64,000 nucleotides of DNA from Sphingobacterium zeae (lineage in GTDB: Bacteria > Bacteroidota > Bacteroidia > Sphingobacteriales > Sphingobacteriaceae), in NCBI RefSeq assembly GCF_030818895.1, contig NZ_JAUTBA010000001.1, positions 3,968,001-4,032,000 on the forward strand. Reading direction: 5' to 3'. Shown here piece by piece: positions 1-6,554 of this stretch (positions are counted from its first letter, which is position 1; the number at the start of each line of letters is the position of its first letter). A program made the translations under genes and the position numbers. The notes under the pieces are model-generated. The model made no database searches and was not told the DNA's origin. It saw only the letters and a list, made by a program, of their open reading frames with translations.

Positions 1-189
1 AACGAGATGATGACTGCTGATATTTGCTGCGATGATACTACCCCCGATCATCCACCAGGGCAGCTTATCGCCCGCAAGAAAATAGTCCCGCTTCGAGGCG
101 GAGTTTTTTTTCGAAGCGTATAAGCCCAATACCACTATACCAATAATATACACGGCAAAAATAATGACGTCAATCCAATCGAGTTTCAT
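1..189 (-). CDS. Sodium:solute symporter (SSS/SLC5 family), N-terminal fragment
   Basis: The leftward gene starts at the ATG at 189-187 and runs off the window edge, so only the first 63 residues are seen. They give a short charged start (MKLDWID), a first membrane helix at about residues 7-24, a polar loop with KKNSASKRDYFLAGDKLPWW, and the beginning of a second helix containing GGSIIAANISS. The FxAG..LPWW and AANIS pattern is typical of the SSS family, which imports sugars, sugar acids or other organic solutes with sodium. The start overlaps the end of the ceramidase-like gene by 20 bp, so it is probably the last gene of that operon and translationally coupled to it. It would then be the inner-membrane importer of the pathway. 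The substrate cannot be read from this fragment. Confidence 0.85.
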   Translation of the reverse strand, partial: MKLDWIDVIIFAVYIIGIVVLGLYASKKNSASKRDYFLAGDKLPWWMIGGSIIAANISSHHLV

Positions 190-1561
190 CGGTCAATAAT
201 GTTTGAATTCCTAATTTAGTTTGTTCAATAAGTATTTCAAGACCGCCGCTGGCATAGGGGCTTTGCCACACGGCATAAATATCCTTATCATAAAGCTCTT
301 TCGGTGCAAGGTACCCCACATACCCATTCGCGATATTGATAAAAACGATCGTATGATCTGGAAATTCGGCTCTTACTTCGATTTGATAACAGGAATAAGC
401 TTCGTTGGCCTGCGCCACCAACACAGCATCTCCCATTTTCCAGATCCACACCGGAATAACAGCATCCTCTTGATCGCCGATGGATTTGCGGGTATTATAT
501 TTTCGCCAAAGGCGATCTTTCATAACACGGTCCGTACAGCCTTCGTATTCACTCAAAATTGCTTCGGGACTCGGTAGCTTTTTGTAAGGTACTTTGATCG
601 ATAATACCCTTTGCTTAAAATCGGTTGAAGCGCGCTGTTCCCGAAATCCCCAACAGGCCAGTGGCGCCCCCGAGATCAAAGATTCCTTAAAAATCCAATT
701 TTTATGACTACGCTGTTCCTGGGCCAGCGTCGCGAGCACCGCATAGCCCAACTGCTTCCCGTTGGCTTCAACCAGTGCCGGATCTTTTACATACTGTCTC
801 CGCGGAGCCAAATCACCGGATGCACCCTGTAAAAAAAGACAAGGCACGGATAAAGAGCGCTCTACTGTATTCCGCATCTCGCCAACAAAATCGGGCGAGA
901 GCAAATCATTCTCGTGGGCAAAGCTGGTTGGGTGGCAGGCATAATTACAAATAACTGCTTTTAAGCTTTCAGTTTCATCATACAACCGCCCGACCAACAA
1001 GGTTGTATCCGCTTCTTTCAATGGATTGTAGCCAATCAGATAATGATCATCGACTTTCAGATCGCGGTTGCTGGCCAAATCGCATACACCATAATTCCAG
1101 GTTAGGCTGCCGTTAAACAGCCCACTTAGTGCCGTTTCGATGCAATATATCGCCTGTTGTTTGAGGAATTCAAGGTAGGGCGAAATCAGTTCACCTCCAG
1201 GTTGTGCTGCATCTGTCGAACAGATGCTTGGCCCGGCATGGGTATGCGACAGCGCAAAAATCAGCTGCGATTCAGCCAGATTAAAATGACTGAGCAGTGC
1301 TAATCGCAAATTTTGTTCATCAGCTGCATTTTTCCACCAGCCCAAATCGGCGGTTAGCAGAATTGCGGGCAAGCCATCGCAGGATTGCATAGCTAAACAA
1401 TGCATCAACAGAGGTTGGTGAACAGCGGTTGCCTGGTCAAATGCAGCTGCACCCCAATTACGGGAATAGATGCCGACCGGTGGAGTAATATCACACTGGC
1501 TAAGTCCAAATCGTGCGTACAAGCTACCGGTCGTTTCTTTCAAGAGGTCTTTCTGTTTCAT
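170..1561 (-). CDS. Neutral/alkaline ceramidase-like protein (catalytic serine apparently missing)
   Basis: The 463-residue protein matches the N-terminal domain of neutral/alkaline non-lysosomal ceramidases. The start has FGLSQCDITPPVG, zinc-ligand candidates are in SHTHAGP (His106, His108), and a further His is in CHPTS (about 210). True ceramidases are longer (about 650 residues) and use a serine in a GNLSPN/GDVSPN motif. Here the equivalent stretch reads GASGDLAPR, with Ala252 at the serine position. No signal peptide is evident, so it is probably cytoplasmic. It is the fourth gene of a leftward operon, 3 bp after the SDR gene and overlapping the symporter gene. Its true role is unknown. 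A hydrolase or amidase on a sugar-acid intermediate is an inference from position only, and ceramidase activity looks unlikely. Confidence 0.75.
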   Translation of the reverse strand: MKQKDLLKETTGSLYARFGLSQCDITPPVGIYSRNWGAAAFDQATAVHQPLLMHCLAMQSCDGLPAILLTADLGWWKNAADEQNLRLALLSHFNLAESQLIFALSHTHAGPSICSTDAAQPGGELISPYLEFLKQQAIYCIETALSGLFNGSLTWNYGVCDLASNRDLKVDDHYLIGYNPLKEADTTLLVGRLYDETESLKAVICNYACHPTSFAHENDLLSPDFVGEMRNTVERSLSVPCLFLQGASGDLAPRRQYVKDPALVEANGKQLGYAVLATLAQEQRSHKNWIFKESLISGAPLACWGFREQRASTDFKQRVLSIKVPYKKLPSPEAILSEYEGCTDRVMKDRLWRKYNTRKSIGDQEDAVIPVWIWKMGDAVLVAQANEAYSCYQIEVRAEFPDHTIVFINIANGYVGYLAPKELYDKDIYAVWQSPYASGGLEILIEQTKLGIQTLLTDETRLD

Positions 1562-1564
1562 ACA

Positions 1565-2332
1565 TTAGGGTCTAATCAAGGACAGTCCACCATCCATCAC
1601 AATTGCGGTACCAGTCATATGTTTACAATTGTCCGAACAGATCCAAAGTACCTGTTTTGCAACCTCTTCAGCTTCTATAATCTGACCAAGTGGCACCACA
1701 GCCTTTGCTTTCATTTGAAGTTCGGCATTTGATGACCAGACCACTTTGCTCAAGCCCGCATTGACATAGCCTGGTGCAATCTCGTTGACACGAATTCCGT
1801 ATGCTGCATATTCAAGAGCCATGGCCTGGCAAAGCATACGCAGGCCAGCCTTAGAGACACTATATGCCGGTAAATTTTGATGTACGGCGTGTGCCGCCCA
1901 GCTGCCCATAAAAACGATCGAACCTGCGATCTCATTCTCCACAAATGACTTTGCACAGGCATTCGCCAAGAAGAATGAACCGTCGAGATTAACGGCCATT
2001 TCATTCTTCCATTCCGCATTGCTTAACGTGCTGAAATCTTTAATCGTAACGCATGCTGCATTCGCGATACAGATGGAAATTGCCCCCAGCTCCTGTCTTA
2101 TCCGTGTCACCCAGGCGTCCACCTGCCCGGCATCCGCTACATCGACCTGATCATAAAATAGACGCGCTCCAGGGGCATCCAACAAGGGCCATCGCTCGCT
2201 AGCCACCTGTGGTTCAAACCGATCCGAGATGCATACAATGGCCTGCTGGGTCAAAAATGCTTCAGCCATAGCCCTTCCGATATCGCCAAGTCCCCCACTG
2301 ATCAAGACGACCTTATTCTTATATTCCTCCAT
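1565..2332 (-). CDS. SDR-family NAD(P)-dependent oxidoreductase
   Basis: The 255-residue protein is a classical short-chain dehydrogenase. It has the glycine-rich cofactor loop SGGLGDIG (residues 12-19), an IANAAC segment in place of NNAG (about 89-94), Ser144 in MGS, and the catalytic YSVSK pair (Tyr157, Lys161). The end has the usual DGG. The family oxidises or reduces hydroxyl/keto groups on small molecules. In this operon, next to a sugar-acid dehydratase and an aminotransferase, oxidation of a 2-keto-3-deoxy sugar acid or of a sugar alcohol group is plausible but not shown. It follows the dehydratase gene by 16 bp and precedes the ceramidase-like gene by 3 bp, so it is co-transcribed. 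Confidence 0.9.
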   Translation of the reverse strand: MEEYKNKVVLISGGLGDIGRAMAEAFLTQQAIVCISDRFEPQVASERWPLLDAPGARLFYDQVDVADAGQVDAWVTRIRQELGAISICIANAACVTIKDFSTLSNAEWKNEMAVNLDGSFFLANACAKSFVENEIAGSIVFMGSWAAHAVHQNLPAYSVSKAGLRMLCQAMALEYAAYGIRVNEIAPGYVNAGLSKVVWSSNAELQMKAKAVVPLGQIIEAEEVAKQVLWICSDNCKHMTGTAIVMDGGLSLIRP

Positions 2333-2348
2333 TATCGCTATTTTTAGA

Positions 2349-3527
2349 CTACCAATCCCCTACACTACCGTCTTTATAAAAGGTTCGCTGCAATATTTCC
2401 TGTTGAAAAGGGTGTTTCTTTACCTCTTCTTCATTGATTTCAATACCCAAACCGGCGCGCTTATTCGGAAGGACAATCCGCCCTTTCTCTTGAACCGTAA
2501 ACCCTTCGGTAACGACGTCCTGACGCCATTCGACGTCCTTATGCACACTTTCACAAATAATATAAGATGGTGTTGCAAATCCCAGCTCAATGGAAGCAGC
2601 CGTACTCACGGGGCCCTGTGGATTATGTGGTGCCATAGATACACGGTAAGCATCGGCCAAAGCTCCAATTTTACGCGCTTCAGTCAGACCGCCACAATGT
2701 GTAATATCAGGCTGTATAACACTTACGGCGCGCTTTTCGAGCATATCCCGAAAGGCATGCACTCCGATCAAACGTTCGCCTGAAGCAATAGGTGTCGTCA
2801 CCGCCCGTTGAATCAAAGCAATATCTTCCATGGTCTCTGGCCAGCATGGCTCTTCAAAGAAATACAGGCCATAGGGCTCCAAGGCTTTCGCAAATTGCAT
2901 CCCCATACGTGGGCTTGGCCGCGCGTGGCAATCCACCATAATATCAATATCGTCGCCGACAGCATCACGCATGGCCTTCACACAAGCTTCAGCATATTTA
3001 ACGGGACGAAGACCTTCCAACGACATCGTCTCTGGAACAGCCATCGATTTAAAAGCAGTAAAACCCTCATCAACAGCTTTTAGCGCCAGATCCCCAAATC
3101 GCTTGGCATCGTCCGGAGCAGTCTCATAAAAATCCTCCATGCGACCTCCACCTAAATGACAATACAAACGGATATAGTCACGTACACGACCTCCCCACAG
3201 CTCATGACAAGGGACATTGTGAATTTTACCTAAGATATCCCATAAGGCGATATCGATACCACTGATGGCCGTACCGCGAACGATACCGTTTCCATGCCAG
3301 AAATGTTGTCTATACATCATCTGCCATAGGTATTCAATACGACGCGGATCTTCGCCGATCAACAATTGAGAAATATCCTTGATAGCTCCGACCACACTTT
3401 GCGTATGCCATTCCAATGTGGCTTCGCCCCATCCCCAAAGCCCGGGCTGGTCGGTCATAATTTTGACAAAAATCCAATTTCGCATGCGCGCATGGCATAC
3501 AAAGGTTTCAATAGCGGTTATTTTCAT
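2349..3527 (-). CDS. Enolase-superfamily sugar-acid dehydratase (DgoD/galactonate dehydratase-like)
   Basis: The 392-residue protein is a mandelate racemase/muconate lactonizing enzyme superfamily member of the D-galactonate dehydratase type. Metal ligands appear as Asp199 (MVDCHARPSP), Glu225 (FEEPCWPE) and Glu251 (ASGERLIG). The catalytic histidines of the DgoD group appear as His201 and His301 (MAPHNPQGP). The DxH spacing and the late His are what separate these dehydratases from the racemases. They remove water from an aldonate to give a 2-keto-3-deoxyaldonate. It lies second in a five-gene leftward operon, 9 bp after the aminotransferase gene. It fits downstream of the lactonase and upstream of the aldolase encoded nearby. 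Which sugar acid is used cannot be decided from sequence. Confidence 0.9.
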   Translation of the reverse strand: MKITAIETFVCHARMRNWIFVKIMTDQPGLWGWGEATLEWHTQSVVGAIKDISQLLIGEDPRRIEYLWQMMYRQHFWHGNGIVRGTAISGIDIALWDILGKIHNVPCHELWGGRVRDYIRLYCHLGGGRMEDFYETAPDDAKRFGDLALKAVDEGFTAFKSMAVPETMSLEGLRPVKYAEACVKAMRDAVGDDIDIMVDCHARPSPRMGMQFAKALEPYGLYFFEEPCWPETMEDIALIQRAVTTPIASGERLIGVHAFRDMLEKRAVSVIQPDITHCGGLTEARKIGALADAYRVSMAPHNPQGPVSTAASIELGFATPSYIICESVHKDVEWRQDVVTEGFTVQEKGRIVLPNKRAGLGIEINEEEVKKHPFQQEILQRTFYKDGSVGDW

Positions 3528-3536
3528 AGTTAGGGT

Positions 3537-4859
3537 TTACAAACTTTTTATTACGCGTTCAGTTGCCTCCAACGTTCTGTCGATATCATCCTCCGTATGC
3601 GCAAAGGAGATACTTCCTTGTTTAATTGGTGCCGGGAAATTGAAAATCCCCTCTTTTATGAGCTTTTTTCGATATTGGGTATCCAGCTCAAAATTGTGGT
3701 TATCCAAAATATCATGAAAATTGACTGGCGCATGGTCCATAAAATATGTACAGAAGGCAGATCCTTGGCGTGCGACATAAAACGGTACGCCTAATTTAGG
3801 AAATATTTCCTTATATCCTTGCTCCAAACGCGCACCAAGCGCCTCTACGTGCTCATAAACGCGGTGCTCAGCGCTTCCTAATTTTTTCAAAGTCGCAATC
3901 GCCGCCGCCGTCGTTAGCGGAAAAGCATTAAAGGTACCGGCAATCATAACGCGCTTCGACTTATCAGGATCCACAAAGTAATCCATATATTTTTTCTTCC
4001 CTGCAATAACCCCCAATGGGTAGCCGTTTGCAACCGCCTTTCCGAAGGTTGAAAGATCGGGCTGAATACCACAGATGGACTGATAGCCACCCAGCGCATG
4101 TCTGAATCCGGTTTTCACTTCATCAAAGATCAACAGAAATCCATGCGCGTCGGCCATGTTGCGTAAGCCTTCCAAATAACCTTCCTTTGGCTTCACAATC
4201 CCGATATTCTGAAGAATCGGTTCCAACAGAATACAGGCAACATCATATTTTTGAACCACATACAGCACACTTTCCAAATCGTTGTAGTTGACAATGTGTA
4301 CTAAATCGCTGTGATTTTTGGGAACGCCAGCACTCAATGAATCGAATGGATATTCCCCCGGACTTTGATATGAACCCACATCTGCACGTTGACTGATCAC
4401 ATTGCAGGCCACATCGTTATGCCAGCCATTGTAGCCCCCCTGCATAACAATCACATGATCACGGCCTGTTACCGCACGAGCAATACGGATGGCATGGTAA
4501 GTCGCTTCCGATCCTGTCGTTGTAATCTGAACACTCTCCACCGAAGGAACAGACTGACAAAAAAGCTCCGCAAACTCTCCTTCGAGTAAGGTTGGCCCAG
4601 CCCCCATCAATACCTGCTGTTCCTGCAAGGTCTGTAACACTGCAGCGTTCACGTCAGGATCATTATGCCCCAGAAAGGATGCTGCAAATCCAGCCTGATA
4701 ATCTATGTAGCTGTTCCCGTCAATATCTTCGACCAAACTACCATTCCCTTTGACGAAGCAGATATTCGGATCTGACTTCCGATTTAAGGACACCACTCCA
4801 CCCGGTATCCATCTTGCATTCTCCCGCAGTATCGCGGCTGATTTTTCATTTTCTTGCAT
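3537..4859 (-). CDS. Class III PLP aminotransferase, glutamate-1-semialdehyde aminomutase-like
   Basis: The 440-residue enzyme has the fold-type I signature of class III aminotransferases: TTTGSEATYHAIRIARA for phosphate binding, FDEVKTGFR with Asp246 for the pyridine nitrogen, and Lys274 in STFGKAVANGYPLG for the Schiff base. Overall it is closest to the HemL group. As first gene of a sugar-acid catabolic operon it is unlikely to be the tetrapyrrole enzyme; the start of this operon faces an operator cluster shared with the lactonase gene. A role in removing or adding an amino group on an amino-sugar-derived intermediate is an inference. The ATG at 4859 gives a typical N-terminus, with NARWIPGGVVS shortly after it. 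Confidence 0.88.
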   Translation of the reverse strand: MQENEKSAAILRENARWIPGGVVSLNRKSDPNICFVKGNGSLVEDIDGNSYIDYQAGFAASFLGHNDPDVNAAVLQTLQEQQVLMGAGPTLLEGEFAELFCQSVPSVESVQITTTGSEATYHAIRIARAVTGRDHVIVMQGGYNGWHNDVACNVISQRADVGSYQSPGEYPFDSLSAGVPKNHSDLVHIVNYNDLESVLYVVQKYDVACILLEPILQNIGIVKPKEGYLEGLRNMADAHGFLLIFDEVKTGFRHALGGYQSICGIQPDLSTFGKAVANGYPLGVIAGKKKYMDYFVDPDKSKRVMIAGTFNAFPLTTAAAIATLKKLGSAEHRVYEHVEALGARLEQGYKEIFPKLGVPFYVARQGSAFCTYFMDHAPVNFHDILDNHNFELDTQYRKKLIKEGIFNFPAPIKQGSISFAHTEDDIDRTLEATERVIKSL

Positions 4860-4960
4860 GCCTATTAAAAGTTTTGCTATTTGTTATTGTTATAATTGGA
4901 CGATCACCGCCACACATGTTGCAGTCATCAATAATTTGTATTTAAATACACCTTATTTTA

Positions 4961-4991
4961 TGTATACCAAATTACAATATTTTTGTATACA
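4961..4991 (+). promoter_or_regulatory. Tandem GntR operators fused to the lactonase promoter
   Basis: Two copies of the GTATAC core lie at 4962-4967 (TGTATACC) and 4985-4990 (TTGTATACA), with centres 23 bp apart. The second overlaps a Bacteroidota -7 box, TATTTTTG at 4978-4985, whose last G is the first base of the core. The palindrome fits the FadR-subfamily pattern TNGT..ACNA. The sites lie in the divergent region between the aminotransferase operon and the lactonase gene. A further inverted repeat, GTATTTAAATAC, is at 4938-4949. Binding by the nearby GntR protein is inferred. Confidence 0.75.
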
Positions 4992-5019
4992 TTTAAAATA
5001 AATTTTAAAATTTTTAAAA

Positions 5020-5817
5020 ATGAATATTCTCATTGAAGGACTTCTTTTTCCAGAAGGCCCCGCTTTCGACCGGGAGGGTGGTATATGGCTTGTGGAGAAA
5101 GAAGCAGGAAACTTGATCTATTACAAAGACAATCAGTATAGCAGAATAGCTGTGAATGGACATCCCAACGGCATTGCAATCGATAAGAAAGGAGTGATTT
5201 GGTTTTGCGACGCACAACAAAACAGCATCCGTTGCTATGATCCCTTCGACAAAACCTGTACGACAATAGTCACGGAAATCGCAGGAAAGCCATTAAAAAT
5301 GCCCAACGACTTATGTTTTGATACCGAAGGAAACCTATTATTCTCCTGCCCGGGAAATGACCTGGAAGATGGTACAGGCTACATCTGCTGTCTACATAAA
5401 CATGGTGCGCTTACGAAGATCCACACAGGCCTTTTTTACCCAAACGGATTAGCCTTTGCAGCAGACAACTGCACACTTTTTGTCGCTGAAACGGGTACAA
5501 AATGGATCTGGAAAATGCACTGGAACAGCTTGACACAACAGGTGGAGAACATCGAAAAATTCATCGAAACAGGTGGTCTTATTGGCCCAGATGGAATTGC
5601 CTTCGATCAGGATAACCAGCTTTATGCCGCTATCTATGGATCGCAACATATCCTATCCATTGATACCAAAAACAAGACGACCGAGAAAATACCTACGCCG
5701 GGAAAGAATCCGACAAATTGTGCTTTAGACCCAAAAGGCATTCAGGGACTTATGATTACAGAAGCTGAAAAAGGGCAATTGTTGCAGTGGGACAGCACAA
5801 AAAAGGGTCTATTGTAA
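5020..5817 (+). CDS. SMP-30/gluconolactonase/LRE-family lactonase
   Basis: The 265-residue protein is a single six-bladed propeller of the SMP-30 family. It shows the expected metal-site residues in order: Glu12 in FPEGPAFD, Asn in MPNDLCFD, Asn in FYPNGLAF, and Asp in GPDGIAFD. It has no signal peptide, so it should act in the cytoplasm. The family opens sugar lactones to aldonates, which fits between the PQQ-type dehydrogenase and the DgoD-like dehydratase of this locus. It is monocistronic, faces away from the aminotransferase operon, and its promoter carries two putative GntR operators. Its stop codon lies in the loop of the terminator hairpin serving the convergent regulator gene. It is slightly shorter than the usual 290-300 residues. 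Confidence 0.88.
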   Translation: MNILIEGLLFPEGPAFDREGGIWLVEKEAGNLIYYKDNQYSRIAVNGHPNGIAIDKKGVIWFCDAQQNSIRCYDPFDKTCTTIVTEIAGKPLKMPNDLCFDTEGNLLFSCPGNDLEDGTGYICCLHKHGALTKIHTGLFYPNGLAFAADNCTLFVAETGTKWIWKMHWNSLTQQVENIEKFIETGGLIGPDGIAFDQDNQLYAAIYGSQHILSIDTKNKTTEKIPTPGKNPTNCALDPKGIQGLMITEAEKGQLLQWDSTKKGLL

Positions 5818-5828
5818 ACAATAGACCC
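5805..5828 (-). terminator. Rho-independent terminator of the gntR gene, overlapping the lactonase stop
   Basis: GGGTCTATTG (5805-5814) and CAATAGACCC (5819-5828) form a perfect 10-bp stem with loop TAAA. Read leftward the stem is followed by six T residues, so it terminates the regulator transcript. The loop contains the TAA stop codon of the convergent lactonase gene. Confidence 0.8.
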
Positions 5829-5849
5829 CCTATAAAAATCCAAAAAATA

Positions 5850-6488
5850 TTAAACCAATTCCAAGGCTTCTTGCTCGCCCCGATCCAAATGATGGACCAA
5901 AGTGGTATAAGCTTTATTCCAGTCATCCGCTTTCAACGCATCAACAATAGCGCGATGCTCCTTCTCCGTATCCAGGTAATCTTCCATCTGCCCCATAATA
6001 GCCCCGAGCTTCATATGAAATAAGGGAATGTTACTGTTCTTGTAAATAGAAATCAACCTTGAATTGCAAGTTCCCTCAATAATCCGCTCATGAAAACGAA
6101 CATCCGCCTCGCAAGCACCACCATAATATCCCTTGCTGACCATCTCAGAAAAATCGTTACAGATCAGTTCCAAATCTTCGATAAGCTCTTTACTTTTCTT
6201 TGAAAACAGAATCTTTAATGCACCTATTTCCAACAACTCACGCAGCTCACGAATATCCTTCACATCTTCGACTGTCATTTTTTTCACAAAGCAGCCGCCT
6301 TTTTCACCAAACTCTACCAGACTCTCGCCTGCTAACCGCATAAAAGCCTCACGAACAGCCACTCGACTCACCGTCAACTTATCCGCCCAAGCACTCTCCA
6401 CCAATCTTGCCCCTCCAGCAAGCTGACTGGACAAAATTTTCTTACGTACTTCTAAATAAACTTTATAGGCAAGCGAATCCTCTTTCAT
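5850..6488 (-). CDS. GntR-family transcriptional regulator with FCD domain (FadR subfamily)
   Basis: The protein has an N-terminal winged helix (about residues 5-70) with SWADKLTVSRVAVREAFMRL, and a helical FCD ligand-binding domain with the expected acidic/histidine positions (for example DVRFHERIIE and EHRAIVDAL). FCD domains usually bind a carboxylate such as a sugar acid through a metal. An upstream TTG at 6509 would add seven residues, but the ATG at 6488 is preferred. A -7 box (TATTTTTGC, minus strand, 6514-6506) would place the RNA start close to 6500, after the TTG. A perfect TTGTATACAA lies just upstream of the ATG, which points to autoregulation. The same palindrome is found at the other promoters of the locus, so this protein is the best candidate for regulon control. 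Confidence 0.92.
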   Translation of the reverse strand: MKEDSLAYKVYLEVRKKILSSQLAGGARLVESAWADKLTVSRVAVREAFMRLAGESLVEFGEKGGCFVKKMTVEDVKDIRELRELLEIGALKILFSKKSKELIEDLELICNDFSEMVSKGYYGGACEADVRFHERIIEGTCNSRLISIYKNSNIPLFHMKLGAIMGQMEDYLDTEKEHRAIVDALKADDWNKAYTTLVHHLDRGEQEALELV

Positions 6489-6490
6489 AT

Positions 6491-6521
6491 TGTATACAAT
6501 TTTATGCAAAAATAAGAATAC
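6491..6521 (-). promoter_or_regulatory. gntR autoregulatory operator and promoter
   Basis: GTATAC at 6492-6497 lies within TTGTATACAA (minus strand), 3 bp upstream of the ATG. A degenerate core (GTATTC on the minus strand, 6521-6516) is centred 24 bp upstream. A -7 match TATTTTTGC at 6514-6506 lies between them, so repressor binding would cover the RNA start. The link to the regulator is inferred. Confidence 0.7.
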
Positions 6522-6554
6522 AAAATCATTAAAAAAATTTAAACAACGTATTCT

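Noticed and set aside
221..577. 118-codon open frame on the plus strand
   Set aside because: It lies antisense within the ceramidase-like gene, which has clear family motifs; the translation shows no recognisable domain.
3537..4859. Naming the aminotransferase hemL
   Set aside because: The family match is to the HemL group, but the operon context is sugar-acid breakdown, so the tetrapyrrole role is not supported.
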